DNA of 64,000 nucleotides from Morganella psychrotolerans (GTDB lineage: Bacteria; Pseudomonadota; Gammaproteobacteria; Enterobacterales; Enterobacteriaceae). Below are positions 24,853 to 35,471 of the stretch, one piece after another; the stretch's first letter is position 1; each line of letters begins with the position of its first letter. The notes below the pieces were generated by a model. The model had not been told where the DNA came from, ran no database searches, and worked only from the letters and a program-made list of their open reading frames with translations. Where the stretch lies: the NCBI RefSeq assembly GCF_001676055.1, contig NZ_LZEX01000004.1, positions 1 through 64,000 on the forward strand, read 5' to 3'. A program made the translations under genes and the position numbers.

Positions 24853-27408
24853 TTACCGGCACTGCGCCGAAATTTGCTTAACAACCTGTGCCGCCTGATC
24901 GGCAGGCAATACATAATCTGCACTACATTGTTCATCGGGACGCGCGCCCCACTTCACACTGACCTTGCCGCTGTCAGGCATTCCGCTGAGATAAACAACA
25001 CCGTTTTCATCCACAATGCCGCTGTTATCACTGCCTGAATCTGAGGCTATCGCGCCGAAAGGCAACGTATTTCCCTGACGGGTCAGTTTCAGCAGAAGAC
25101 GTGAGCCGATACGGGTCTGCATATCTGCCAGTACAACCGCACCGCGTGTCGGGACAACCGTTGTACTGTTATTCAGCAGTTCAACGTTCTCATCCATTCC
25201 GTTAATATTTAATGCAATATCATTCTTTGTATAGGCAGTAACTGACGGGATAACCGCATAGCCACGGGAGTCTGTTTTAACACCATTTTTATTCTGAACA
25301 GCAACATCCGCAGCGCCCGGAGCCCGCACCAGTGCAATAGTTTCACCCAGTGGCTGAGAGAGTGTCACGCCGTACGGATGAACCACCACGCCACCCTGCA
25401 CACCGTAATTAACCCGCTGACTGTTGTCTCCGTAGTTATAACCGGCATTCATAAAACCCTTTTCGCCACGATAAGAAACCCCGGCATTTCCGCTGTTATT
25501 ATGCTGGCGGAAGTCATAACCCTGCTGAACCGAATAGCTCAGTGCATTATTTTCAAGTGCGCTGCCGCTGAAACCTGCCATTGCAGTGCTTCCGCCATCA
25601 CGGGATGTTGTCATGCTGCTGATAAGTGAATAATTATTGCTGCCGCCCAACGGGATACTGATATTCACAGCAAACTGATGGTCAGCTTTATCTGTTGCCG
25701 GTGTGTCTGTATAGGTGTATGCAAGGCTGTAATTCATCTGACGGAATGAATTGCTGTAACCTGTGTTAATCGTGCGCTCTTCCCCATCCTGCCCCCAGAA
25801 ATTCTGCTGATATGCCGAGAAATACAGGCTGCCGGCAGCATCACCAAGGGACTGACTGACATCGGCCTGAATGCGGGTGCGCTTGTTATAACGGGCACTT
25901 GATCCATTATTTTCATTCGCTTCTGCAAAATCGTAATACCCTTGCGTTGAGTAGCGGTATCCCGCCAGCGCCAGTGTTGTGCCGGTTTGCATCATGCTTT
26001 TAGAGTACTGAAAACGGTATGACTGCCCTTTTTCTTTTTTATCGAGCGCGGTCTGTGTGGTGACAGCGTGAATCACATCGGCCGATAATGCACCGAAGCG
26101 ACCTAAATTCAGACCGGCGCCCAGGGAATACGCCTGATAGTCAGACGAATAAATCGTGCCGCCGTACAATGTGGTATTAAGTGGCATACCGTACGCAGCA
26201 GAGCCTTCAAAAAAGAGCGGCTCTTTGGTATTTTCCGTACCGGTACGGTACTCACCGAGGTTCAGGGAATATTTCAGGCTCCCCTCACGCTGCATCATGG
26301 CTAATGAAGAGAACGGCACCACAAATGTGCGCTCACGACCATCTTCTTCTTCAATTGTCACATCCAGATTACCGCTGTATGACGACGGATACAGATCAGC
26401 AATTTCAAACGGGCCGGGTGCGACATAGGTCTGATAAATAACATAGCCATTCTGGCGGATAGTGACCTGCGCGCTGCTCTGTGCGATACCACGGACAACC
26501 GGGGCAAAGCCACGCTGACCGGCCGGCAACATAGACTCATCAGATGACATCCGTATTCCGCGGAAAGGAACAGACTCAAACACATCGCCGGACGTTGCTG
26601 TATCACCCAGGGTCAGACGGGAATGCAGGGACTGAATATTGCGCTCAACATAGTTTTTCACATTCGACCAGTTACTCTCTCCGCCGTTACGGCTGTATGT
26701 CGAGAAGTTACGGACACGCCATGCGCCAAGGTTGACGCCACTTTGCGCACTGACAAACTGGTTTTCCTGCGATTTGTTACTACGGGAATACCAGGTTTTC
26801 GCACCATTAACTGTGTAATTGAGCAAAAATGCCGGTAAGCCCTGATCCCACTGCGATTCATCGGTAAAGCCGCGGGCTTCCTGACTCATAGCCGCCTGCG
26901 GAATACTCAGGTTCAGGCGTTGCTGCTCAAATAAGAAGTGTGACTGTGACTGCGGGATGCGGGCATGTGTATCCGATATTTCTTCATCATCAGATAATTC
27001 TTTAAATGCGGGCAGAGCATCTGTTTTCACTCCCCACTCTTTTAGCATCGCTTTTGTCACGACCGGCACTAATTCCTGCGTTTTTTCATTCTGAATAAAA
27101 CGGACTGTCGCGCTGCCCATATTTTGGTTATTTACCACAATCGTGACGTAATAATCACCGGGCAATTGTGTTCCTGACTGAGAAAATTGCTCCAGGCTGA
27201 CAAGATCAGCGACATTCTCATCACTGACATTATTTAATGCCGCCGGATTAAAATAATCATCTGCCTGTGCAAAGTGCGTTGTGGTAAGCAGCACTGCAAT
27301 AGTCACAGTAATAAAACGGGCAACCGGATTTAATAAAAATCGTGTTTTCTCCGGCACATTACCCATCCTGATTTTATTTTCCGTCAATGTCATTAATTGT
27401 TTTTTCAT
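24853..27408 (-). CDS. Fimbrial outer-membrane usher (third operon)
   Basis: An 851-residue FimD/PapC-family usher; hydrophobic signal region to about residue 50 (HFAQADDYFNPAAL), FSQSGTQLPGDY N-terminal domain, plug motif LPAGQRGFAPVVRGIAQSSAQV, C-terminal EQCSADYVLP and ISAQCR cysteines. It belongs to a different usher branch from the two MR/P ushers and is closer in motif to the usher at 51560-54106. Confidence 0.93.
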   Translation of the reverse strand: MKKQLMTLTENKIRMGNVPEKTRFLLNPVARFITVTIAVLLTTTHFAQADDYFNPAALNNVSDENVADLVSLEQFSQSGTQLPGDYYVTIVVNNQNMGSATVRFIQNEKTQELVPVVTKAMLKEWGVKTDALPAFKELSDDEEISDTHARIPQSQSHFLFEQQRLNLSIPQAAMSQEARGFTDESQWDQGLPAFLLNYTVNGAKTWYSRSNKSQENQFVSAQSGVNLGAWRVRNFSTYSRNGGESNWSNVKNYVERNIQSLHSRLTLGDTATSGDVFESVPFRGIRMSSDESMLPAGQRGFAPVVRGIAQSSAQVTIRQNGYVIYQTYVAPGPFEIADLYPSSYSGNLDVTIEEEDGRERTFVVPFSSLAMMQREGSLKYSLNLGEYRTGTENTKEPLFFEGSAAYGMPLNTTLYGGTIYSSDYQAYSLGAGLNLGRFGALSADVIHAVTTQTALDKKEKGQSYRFQYSKSMMQTGTTLALAGYRYSTQGYYDFAEANENNGSSARYNKRTRIQADVSQSLGDAAGSLYFSAYQQNFWGQDGEERTINTGYSNSFRQMNYSLAYTYTDTPATDKADHQFAVNISIPLGGSNNYSLISSMTTSRDGGSTAMAGFSGSALENNALSYSVQQGYDFRQHNNSGNAGVSYRGEKGFMNAGYNYGDNSQRVNYGVQGGVVVHPYGVTLSQPLGETIALVRAPGAADVAVQNKNGVKTDSRGYAVIPSVTAYTKNDIALNINGMDENVELLNNSTTVVPTRGAVVLADMQTRIGSRLLLKLTRQGNTLPFGAIASDSGSDNSGIVDENGVVYLSGMPDSGKVSVKWGARPDEQCSADYVLPADQAAQVVKQISAQCR

Positions 27409-27490
27409 TTTATTTATTTCAATCTGACTGAATAAATGGATAACGTCCCGGAGTGATTAACACTTTTATCTGTACAGAATAATACTGTAT

Positions 27491-28171
27491 TTATAGCGTT
27501 ACATTTTTTGATTCGGTTTTTCCGCCAAAATCATTAATCGCTTTCCAGGTTACTGTGCCTGATTTTGCATGACCGGATAATGCCCAGTTTTCAGTACTGA
27601 AAGGAGCGATAACACCGGCATCTTCTATCTCTTTATTTCCAATTTTCAGCTCTGCCAGATTAATATAAAAAGGTGTCGGGTTTTTTGCTGTTAACTGATT
27701 ACCCTGAACAGAAAATGTAACCTCTTTATAGGCGCTTTCTGCATCTGAATCTTTTAATCCCGCAGGACGGTAAAATAGTTTAATACGGCTGTTAATTGAA
27801 ATTAATAATGAATCTTTGGCATTAGGATCCGATGCCGGAATAGCTTTTACATTTAACCAATACAGTGTTTCGCGATCCTGTGCCAATGTGTCTTTCGTCA
27901 ACACAACCCGTAATGCATTTTTTTTCTCACCATCGAGGCGAAATAACGGCGGCGTGATAACAAATTCCGTAGCTGCCTGCTCTTTACCGGCATCCGTAAT
28001 CCATGACTGAATCAGATACGGCGTTTTATCCGGGTTATTCACTGTAACAGAGGATTCTTTTTGTTTACCGTCATACACCATACGCGTGCCGCTCAGTGTC
28101 ACACCTGCGTGAGATGACACTGAAATAAATGAGAACATCGCCGTCAGTAAAACAGGAAATAATTTACGCAT
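27491..28171 (-). CDS. Periplasmic fimbrial chaperone (third operon)
   Basis: A 226-residue PapD-type chaperone. ATG 28171 opens the signal peptide (MRKLFPVLLTAMFSF...SSHAG) and is preferred over the frame opening at 28225. Motifs: VTLSGTRMVYDG, YLIQSWITD, LYWLNVKAIP, RIKLFYRPAGL. An 82-bp gap separates it from the usher. Confidence 0.9.
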   Translation of the reverse strand: MRKLFPVLLTAMFSFISVSSHAGVTLSGTRMVYDGKQKESSVTVNNPDKTPYLIQSWITDAGKEQAATEFVITPPLFRLDGEKKNALRVVLTKDTLAQDRETLYWLNVKAIPASDPNAKDSLLISINSRIKLFYRPAGLKDSDAESAYKEVTFSVQGNQLTAKNPTPFYINLAELKIGNKEIEDAGVIAPFSTENWALSGHAKSGTVTWKAINDFGGKTESKNVTL

Positions 28172-28238
28172 TGTCTTCGCCTTATGAGAGAAAAGGATGA
28201 GGCTAACGGTGATTAGCCCCCTCATCTTAGGTGGTGTA

Positions 28239-28784
28239 TTAACCGTAGGTCACATCAACCTGAATAGTTGCACTGGTATTACCATCTTCAATATTTTCAT
28301 CAGAGATTTTCACAAAACGGGCAAAATAATCCTTTATCGCAGAACCATCTTTAATATCTACACGGTCAACAACAGCGCCGGTCTGGAAATAATCGGTACC
28401 ATCGGCTGTTTTACTTAATCCGATACCAATAACAGATTTATTCTTATCTGCTACATCGAAGATACCCGCAGTACTTTGTCCGCCGACAAATTTAACCTGT
28501 GCAATAGAAATACCACCACATGTTGCAAAATTCATAGAAAATTTAACCGCTGGTGTTACAGAAGAAACAGCCGCTAAATCAGAACCTTTGTGGCTTCCTA
28601 ATAAGACATTCGCTGTTGCTTTTTCTGCATCTTCTCCATCTACTGTAATAGCGCAGGTTTCATCCTGAAAAGAGCCGCTGAATTTAATATTTGCGGTGTC
28701 GCTTAACGGACCGGCATTAGCAAATGAAGATAAAGACATAACAGCAGCAGCAGATGATGCGAGTAAGATATTTTTGAGTTTCAT
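28239..28784 (-). CDS. Major fimbrial subunit (third operon)
   Basis: A 181-residue pilin with signal peptide ending SSFANAGPL, cysteines in DETCAITV and FATCGGIS, ending ATIQVDVTYG. First gene of a six-gene operon (pilin, chaperone, usher, adhesin, minor pilin, MrpJ-like regulator). Upstream is 1 kb of AT-rich DNA in which I find no IE-like inverted repeats. Confidence 0.88.
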   Translation of the reverse strand: MKLKNILLASSAAAVMSLSSFANAGPLSDTANIKFSGSFQDETCAITVDGEDAEKATANVLLGSHKGSDLAAVSSVTPAVKFSMNFATCGGISIAQVKFVGGQSTAGIFDVADKNKSVIGIGLSKTADGTDYFQTGAVVDRVDIKDGSAIKDYFARFVKISDENIEDGNTSATIQVDVTYG

Positions 28785-30469
28785 AATTAGACCTTAAGAT
28801 AAAAGTTTTCCGTAAACAATAATGTCTCATAACACTATCATCCGGATTGAGTTAATAAATTTAATATGCTTTATAAATATGTTCTATATAAATACAAACC
28901 TAAACGATTAATAAACAACTTTGATATATAACTTGAAATTATTTCTAATATTATGCAGGAAACATTTTATCTAAGATAATAGATTCTGTTTACCCGGTAA
29001 TATAATGTTTGTCGTTCATGTCCTGATGGCAACTATTATCGGTTTGACTCTGTTAACTGTCAATTAACCGGATTTTGGTAAATGTCTTTTTTTGTAATTG
29101 TTACTCTCTTAACGATAAAATCCATATTCTTATAAATCAATTAGTTATACAAACACCCCTTTTACTGAAAATACCAAATAGCAGTTAAATCGACTAATAA
29201 GAACATATTTTGACTATAAATTAAGATTTAATATGATGAATAAAAGTCATTTTGTTAAATATAACTCCACAAACATAGCAATGTAACAAAATAAATCATA
29301 AAAATGCATAGGATTTATACAGGGAAAAAAATAACATAATAAAAACACAAATAATATGTTATATTTCAAATAATTAAGTATACATTAAATAAATTTATTA
29401 TTTCAGATGGGTTGGCTGTATGATTTAATTAATAAAAATCAATTGGTTATATTTTATTATTACTGAACTGAAGATGTGTTGATGTGTAAAAAAAACAAGA
29501 AAATTTAAAATAAATAATATAACCGACTGTTATAAAACGATAAACACCCCACCTTAAATCAGATAATTATCAATATAAAAGTCAATTATATTTATTAATA
29601 AAAATACAACCATTATGCTTATTTTATTAACATGAAATAATATTCAGTATTATCAATATGATACAAAACACAAAGTCATTAATAAATTTACACTATCGTA
29701 CTGCAGTGACATTCCGAACACGTACAATAAGAAACCAAACTAATCATTTCATGACGCCTAAATGTAACTGTTTTATTTCCGTTTAAGATCGGATTTTCAG
29801 GAAATTCACGGGTTTTCCGGCTCACACGGTATTACATAGCCGTCAGTTTTCCGGAATTCATATACCTTATTCATTCAAACTGCAGGTGTGTTGTCTTCGG
29901 TCAACCAGCAGATTCACCGGCTGCATTCTGAATGATGCCGGGTATAAGCAACTCTGTACCTGATGCTACCGATGGCAATCCCGTATTCTGACACCGGAAC
30001 AGTACACCGCTGATGAGAGGGACGATTATAATAACGGCATGCCCGCTTAACCATATTCTACTGAAAACCTCTGTTTAAAATGGGGGGATTACCAAATCAC
30101 CGCACTCTCTTTAGCCACAAATTACAGACAAGCAAAAGAGGTGATTCCGATGCACAGACACGGTCATGCAAAAAGCAGAGGGGCGCGTACTGCCCGGCTC
30201 CGGCCTCTGTCTGATCCGCCCCCTATAATTCATTAATAAATTTTATTTATAATGTCAGTGTAAGAAGGCAGGATGATTCATTGAGATAGTTATCTTCGTC
30301 ATATTACATTTTGACAAAAAATAGTTTTACACACCAAAAAAATGAAATAAAACCGGAAGATCACATGAAACGTTAAATATTTTATTTCTATATAGACTAT
30401 TATAATGGTGTTCGAACAAATTCTTATTGGTGATTTGTCTGTGTCGATTCAAATTACAAGCAATAAGCC
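28785..30469. other. Long AT-rich intergenic region between fimbrial operon and porin
   Basis: About 28.8-29.76 kb is very AT-rich and likely holds the fimbrial promoter and binding sites for nucleoid proteins. A palindromic repeat lies at 29861-29946. From about 30000 to 30236 the composition turns coding-like: one frame gives stretches such as KWGDYQITALSLATNYRQ, broken by a stop, which could be a decayed gene remnant. No intact gene seen. Confidence 0.4.
29861..29946. repeat. Palindromic intergenic repeat (R3)
   Basis: An 86-bp copy running from TATACC to GGTATA, with arms TTCATTCAAACTGCAGG and GCTGCATTCTGAATGA around a diverged centre. Same family as R4 to R6. Confidence 0.75.
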
Positions 30470-30495
30470 AAAAAGGAGGCAGCCGCCTCCTTTTT
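30470..30495 (-). terminator. Distal rho-independent terminator of the porin gene
   Basis: Perfect 11-bp stem AAAAAGGAGGC / GCCTCCTTTTT with loop AGCC; T-runs on both strands make it bidirectional. Nearly identical to the hairpin at 30591-30619. Confidence 0.8.
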
Positions 30496-30590
30496 ACCAT
30501 CTGAAGAAAATATATATCTCCTCTTCACACTTCATAACCCCAGTAGAATAATCTATTTTCTGTATTCATTATTTCAGGTTTTTAAGATAT

Positions 30591-30619
30591 AAAAAAAGGA
30601 GGCTTTCGCCTCCTTTTTT
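30591..30619 (-). terminator. Proximal rho-independent terminator of the porin gene
   Basis: Stem of at least 12 bp (AAAAAAGGAGGC / GCCTCCTTTTTT) with loop TTTC, 28 bp past the porin stop. T-tracts on both sides. Confidence 0.85.
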
Positions 30620-30646
30620 ACTGTCTGAATACTGTCTGAAATAAAA

Positions 30647-31798
30647 TCAGAACTGGTAAACTAAACCTAAACCAACCACGTTGTCGGTATTGATACCGGC
30701 ACTGCGGGTGAAGTCGTTTTCGTCTAACAGGTTAATTTTATAGTCGATCAGAGCTGACATATTTTTGTTGAAGTAGTAGTACGCACCTAAATCAACATAT
30801 TTAACCAGGTCCTGGTCATCGCCGAAACCATTGTTGTTCAGGCTCTTACCTTTAGATTGCAGGTAAGCGATGGACGGACGCAGACCGAAGTCGAACTGAT
30901 ACTGAGCCACTAACTCAATGTTCTGAGTTTTGTTAGCCGTTTTTGCTGCGTCGTTGTCGTTGTTACCATAGTGAGTCATGTTACGGGTTTCGCCGTAAAC
31001 TGCTGCCAGGTACAGGTTGTCAGCATCAAATTTCGCACCGACGTTCCATGCTTCTGCACGGTCGCCCAGGGCGCCGCTTGCCAGGTTATCTTTCTGACCC
31101 TGCGGACGTGCAGAACTTGAGTATGCACCACCCACGCTTACGCCCCAGCCAATGTCATACGCTGTGGAGAAACCGAAACCGTCGCCGTTTGCGGTGTTGT
31201 CGTAGCTATATACGTCATTAATATTAGTACCACGGTTTGCGATAGAGTTATCGTCGTTCGCACCCTGATACTGTAATGCGAAGCTCAGACCATCAACGTA
31301 ACCGAAGAAATCAGTGTTACGGTAAGTCAGCAGGTTTGCTGCACGACCTGTCATGTAAACGTCAGTCTGCGTCATGGTATCATTACCAAAGATTGGCAGA
31401 ACATCGGTCCATGCGTTGGTGTCATAAATAACACCGTAGTTACGGCCGTAGTCCAGTGAACCGAACTCAGCAAATTTCAGACCTGCGTAAGCTAAACGAA
31501 CTTTATTGTCGTTCTCGCCTTCGGTGCCATTGGTTTTAATTTCGTTTTCGAAACGACCAAAACCGGTTAATTGGTCAGTGATTTGAGTTTCACCTTTGAT
31601 ACCGATACGGAAACGGGAGTCATCACCGTCCTGGCTGCCGGCATTACCGTTATTGTCATTGTCGCTGAATAAATGACGAACATCGACTTTACCGTACAGG
31701 TCCAGTTTATTGCCGTCTTTGTTATAAACTTCTGCTGCGCTTGCAGCGCCACTTAATGCAACCAACGGGACTAACACAGCTAATAATGTCTTTTTCAT
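30647..31798 (-). CDS. General porin, OmpC/OmpF family
   Basis: A 383-residue outer-membrane trimeric porin. Signal peptide [20 protein letters not shown] with cleavage before [17 protein letters not shown], the classic enterobacterial porin start. Further motifs are [32 protein letters not shown] (loop 3 approach), and the C-terminal signature [11 protein letters not shown] ending in phenylalanine. It lets small hydrophilic solutes and many beta-lactams through. Followed by two strong tandem terminators, as expected for a highly expressed gene. OmpC and OmpF cannot be told apart here. Confidence 0.94.
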   Translation of the reverse strand: MKKTLLAVLVPLVALSGAASAAEVYNKDGNKLDLYGKVDVRHLFSDNDNNGNAGSQDGDDSRFRIGIKGETQITDQLTGFGRFENEIKTNGTEGENDNKVRLAYAGLKFAEFGSLDYGRNYGVIYDTNAWTDVLPIFGNDTMTQTDVYMTGRAANLLTYRNTDFFGYVDGLSFALQYQGANDDNSIANRGTNINDVYSYDNTANGDGFGFSTAYDIGWGVSVGGAYSSSARPQGQKDNLASGALGDRAEAWNVGAKFDADNLYLAAVYGETRNMTHYGNNDNDAAKTANKTQNIELVAQYQFDFGLRPSIAYLQSKGKSLNNNGFGDDQDLVKYVDLGAYYYFNKNMSALIDYKINLLDENDFTRSAGINTDNVVGLGLVYQF

Positions 31799-32216
31799 TT
31801 TATATTCCTATTATATTAACCACTACTCTCTGACTTTATTGATATAAAATCTTTTAGATTATTCACCCTGATAACGCATATTACAATACTTAAACAGCCC
31901 CCGGACCACTCTGATAGCAAGATATGTTAAAAAAACGCATTTATTGCATGATAAACATGATAAGTAGTTTCATACCGGCAGCATTTTTAGTTAAAACCAG
32001 CCAGGGAATGTCGCACAGATAGCTAATTATCATTATCGACATAGTGATAGAGGTAATTAATTAAAATAAAGACTCTTATTTAAATTTAATGAATAAATCA
32101 TTCAAATTATTTAATGAAAAAATTCATAATAAAATAAATAAACCGGTTTCTTACTTATAATATAAAGATTGTCAGAAACCGGAAAAACCATCAATAACTA
32201 TTAAGTATTATTTATA
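31799..32216. other. Porin promoter region and pgtA downstream region
   Basis: AT-rich, 418 bp. It should carry the porin promoter and regulator sites (OmpR-type control is usual for this family), but I cannot define boxes with confidence. No gene seen. Confidence 0.4.
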
Positions 32217-33467
32217 TTATATGCGGTAATGATGCTTATCCAGCCCATATTTTCGCATCCGTAAATAGAGCTTTTTACGCGGAATTTGCAGATACTCTGA
32301 AACATCATTAATCCGGCCCTGATGAATATTCAGCGCTTCGGTAATAATCTGCCGCTCATAGCTTTCCACGCGCTGATCCAGTGCAGTCGGGACAACGGAC
32401 GGCAGCAACGGATTTGCCGTATCACCCATCGGCATAATTCCGACAGCGTACAGCTCTGCGGCATTTGCCAGTTCGCTGACATTGCCCGGCCAGTGACGGC
32501 GGGTCAGTTTTTTGATCAGAGGCTCAGCAAGCGTCGGTAACGGGAGATTCAGCCGCTGACAGGCCTGCTCCAGATAGTGATGAAACAGCGGTGCGATATC
32601 CGCTTTGCGCTGTGCCAGCGGCAGGCAGGCAATCTGGGTCATTGAGAAACAATAATAGAGCTCGGCAATAATTTTCTGCTGTTTGGTCAGCATGATAAGC
32701 GGCGTATCAGAGATACCGGCCAGACGGAATGTCCGCTGCTCCTGACGAATATGCTGCACCAGCCAGCGCTGCTGGTTCAGCGGCATCAGGTCAATGTTCT
32801 TTATCACCAGTGTGCCGTCCGCCACTTCATCCAGCCAGGCAGCCAGCGGAATGTCCTCTTCATCATTAAACAGCGTTTTGATAACCAGCGGCGAGCGTTT
32901 GTTATTACTTATCTGATGCAGGTAACGGGCAAGGTAAGTACGCCCGCTGCCCAGTTCTCCGTGCAGGAAGACACCGGCATGTGTTTCTGATAATCCCTGA
33001 AGCTGCCGGCGCACATGCTCAGTCCATTCGCTTTGTCCGACAAAATTCAGTGTTAGCTGTTCACTGCTCCAGCGTCGCTGAATGACCCGCTGTTTACGTG
33101 CAGCCAGTGCTTTGTCCACCAGATCAAGCAGATGCTCCGGGTCCACCGGTTTTTGTAAAAAATCCCAGGCGCCCTGCTTCACAGCTTCAACTGCCATCGG
33201 CACATCACCGTGACCGGTTATCAGCAGAACTGGCAGATATTTATCTTTTTCCAGGAACAGTGCCATCAGATCCATTCCCGAGCAGCCCGGCATACACACA
33301 TCACTCAGTACGATGCCACACCAGTCGCGGTGAACCAGATCTTTAGCCACCAGCGGATCATGGCAGGCATACACCCGATACCCGGCCTGATCCAACAGCA
33401 GGCAATACGCTTCCAGGACATCCGTGTCATCATCAATTAATAAAACATCGTAGTGGTCATCAAGCAT
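32217..33467 (-). CDS. pgtA: Phosphoglycerate transport response regulator PgtA
   Basis: A 416-residue response regulator. Receiver domain at residues 1-120 with acidic pocket IDDD (11-14), phospho-acceptor D56 (LSDVCMPG), T84 and K106. A degenerate NtrC-type AAA domain follows: the Walker A reads GELGSGRT with arginine for lysine, and no GAFTGA sigma54 loop is seen. A Fis-type helix-turn-helix is at the end (GRINDVSEYLQIPRKKLYLRMRKYG). Together with PgtB and PgtC it controls pgtP in response to phosphoglycerates. Start overlaps pgtB by 8 bp. Confidence 0.9.
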   Translation of the reverse strand: MLDDHYDVLLIDDDTDVLEAYCLLLDQAGYRVYACHDPLVAKDLVHRDWCGIVLSDVCMPGCSGMDLMALFLEKDKYLPVLLITGHGDVPMAVEAVKQGAWDFLQKPVDPEHLLDLVDKALAARKQRVIQRRWSSEQLTLNFVGQSEWTEHVRRQLQGLSETHAGVFLHGELGSGRTYLARYLHQISNNKRSPLVIKTLFNDEEDIPLAAWLDEVADGTLVIKNIDLMPLNQQRWLVQHIRQEQRTFRLAGISDTPLIMLTKQQKIIAELYYCFSMTQIACLPLAQRKADIAPLFHHYLEQACQRLNLPLPTLAEPLIKKLTRRHWPGNVSELANAAELYAVGIMPMGDTANPLLPSVVPTALDQRVESYERQIITEALNIHQGRINDVSEYLQIPRKKLYLRMRKYGLDKHHYRI

Positions 33468-35471
33468 ATTCAGTTACCTTTTTAAAACTCAGAATCACAC
33501 ATCCGTTGCGGGTCAGCGTGGAGGCAATGTGCAACCGGCCCCCTAATTGCTGCATGATGGAGCTGCTGACAGACAGCCCGATCCCCAGACCGATTTCTTT
33601 ACTGGTGGTGAAGGGTTTCATCAGTGAATCAGCCAGCGCCAGAGGCCAGCCGCAACCGTTATCACTGATAAAGAGGGTGATATCGTCACCGGACTCCGTG
33701 TAATCAATAGTGATGTCTGCCGCCGCCGGTGAAGCATCCAGCGCATTCGCCAGCAGATTCACCAAAACCTGCTGGATACCGATAGCATCCCCCTGCACCT
33801 GCGGCAATTTGTCCGGCTGATGCAGTGTCACATCGCGCATCTTATTCTGTAATGCCAGAATATCCCAGGCGTCCTGAATACTCTGATGTAAATCAATCGG
33901 CTGAAGCTGAGCGCCGTCATCCCTCCGCCGGGCAAACTGACGCAGAGAGCGGATTATCCCGTCTATCCGGGTAACAAGTTGAGTGGATTTGCTCAGTGCA
34001 TTGACGGCCGTTGTATTACTGTTGTCTGCTGCCAGCGCCCGTTTTGCCATATAAAGGTGCATCGACAGCGCATTCAGCGGCTGATTGATTTCATGCGCCA
34101 GTGTGGTCATTGTCTGCCCGACAACCGCAAGTTTTGCCGTCTGAATCAGCTCATTTTGTGTCGCGCGCAGATTATCCTCAATGGCTTTTCTGTCAGTGAT
34201 CTCTTGTTCCAGCTGAATTTTTTGCCGGTTAATCTGATTGATGGTCTGACGTAACAGTGTACCGGCGCGGGCAATTTCATCCCGCCCGTCAACAGGGATC
34301 TCTGCCGTCAAATCACCCTGTCCGATCCGCGCAACCGCCTTATTCAGTGCGGTAAAACGCTTTACCAGCCGTGAACGGATAAAATAATGGTTAAACAGCA
34401 CCGCCAGTAATAATGCCAGCAGAGCCGTAATAATGATGATGGTTCCGCTGTAGCTCATGATATTGGACAGATGATGATTCAGTGTCTGCAACTGACTGTG
34501 GCTGTTATCAAGCTGGACATCCAGCTGAGTGCGAAACCGTTCAAGGATGCGATCTTTTTCTGTCGTGGCTGCCGCCAGTTCTGCCCGTGCCGCCCGGTAA
34601 TTATTCAGAACGCCAGGCATTTTGCTGTCAGACAAACCGATATCCAGTAATTCATCAATAGTCTGGCGCAATGTGACAGTACTCGGGTACATATCCTGCG
34701 CCGTTTCATTCGCCTGTACGCCGGACTTCAGATAATTGAGATAACGGACATAGCTGCTCGGATCATGATTGCTGTTGCTTCTGCTGCTGTCGTTTTGTTC
34801 ATCACGCAGCCGCCCGGTCAGGTCATCCATTATCTGCCCTTCCAGACGCGCCAGGGTGTAGATAAGCTGTAATTCCCCCTGAACTTTACGCAGGCTGCCC
34901 TGTAACGCGGGCGCCGCGACGGATCCTGCTCTATCTGATCCAACAGTGATCCCTGTTGCCAGCTGATATCCTGTGAGAGCGAACTCAGTTCAGTATTGAA
35001 GTCATCATGCAGCCAGGCTATCCGCGCAGACAGGGTATTGACATTTTCACGTGCCAAAAACAAGGTATAAAGTGAATTATCAAGGCGTTGCAACAATACC
35101 TGACCTTGCTGCACAATCGCGGTTATCTGCGCCTGATCCTGCCCGGTCAGCTTCTGGTTAATAGTGTCAATCTGCGCCAGATGTGTGGTTATCCGGTTGC
35201 GCAGCTGCAAACGAGCCACGGTATCCGGTGCTTTCAGGAACTCGTTCAGTTCATCCACGATCCCGTTCAGCTGACCTTCAATCAGAAATGAAGCCTGAAT
35301 ACGCGGAAAGTAATCCCCCAGCGCATAACGGATCTGCCTGTTTTGTGCCTGCCAGGCGTAGAGACTGACACAACTGACGATCAGCGTCATCAATGTCCCG
35401 ACAACAAAGGCGGCGCGCAGTATTCCGCTGATACTGAAACGGCCGATATAATGAGCAATTCGTTGTTTCAT
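33460..35471 (-). pseudogene. pgtB: Phosphoglycerate sensor kinase PgtB, split by a frameshift
   Basis: Two frames make one kinase of about 669 residues, the usual PgtB length. The first (from 35471) has a transmembrane segment at about 17-42 and a helical periplasmic region. The second carries the second membrane segment, a HAMP domain, the phospho-accepting histidine (TLAHEINQPLNALS) and the ATP-binding domain (NLLANALD, DNGCGW, GLGIGLSVS). The break lies near 34908-34916 at the GC-rich run after DPSRRP: reading on in the other frame gives ALQGSLRKVQGELQLIYTLA and runs straight into MDDLTGRL. One missing base explains it. Either a real inactivation or a sequencing error; in-frame GTP/ATP motifs are otherwise intact. 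Confidence 0.82.
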
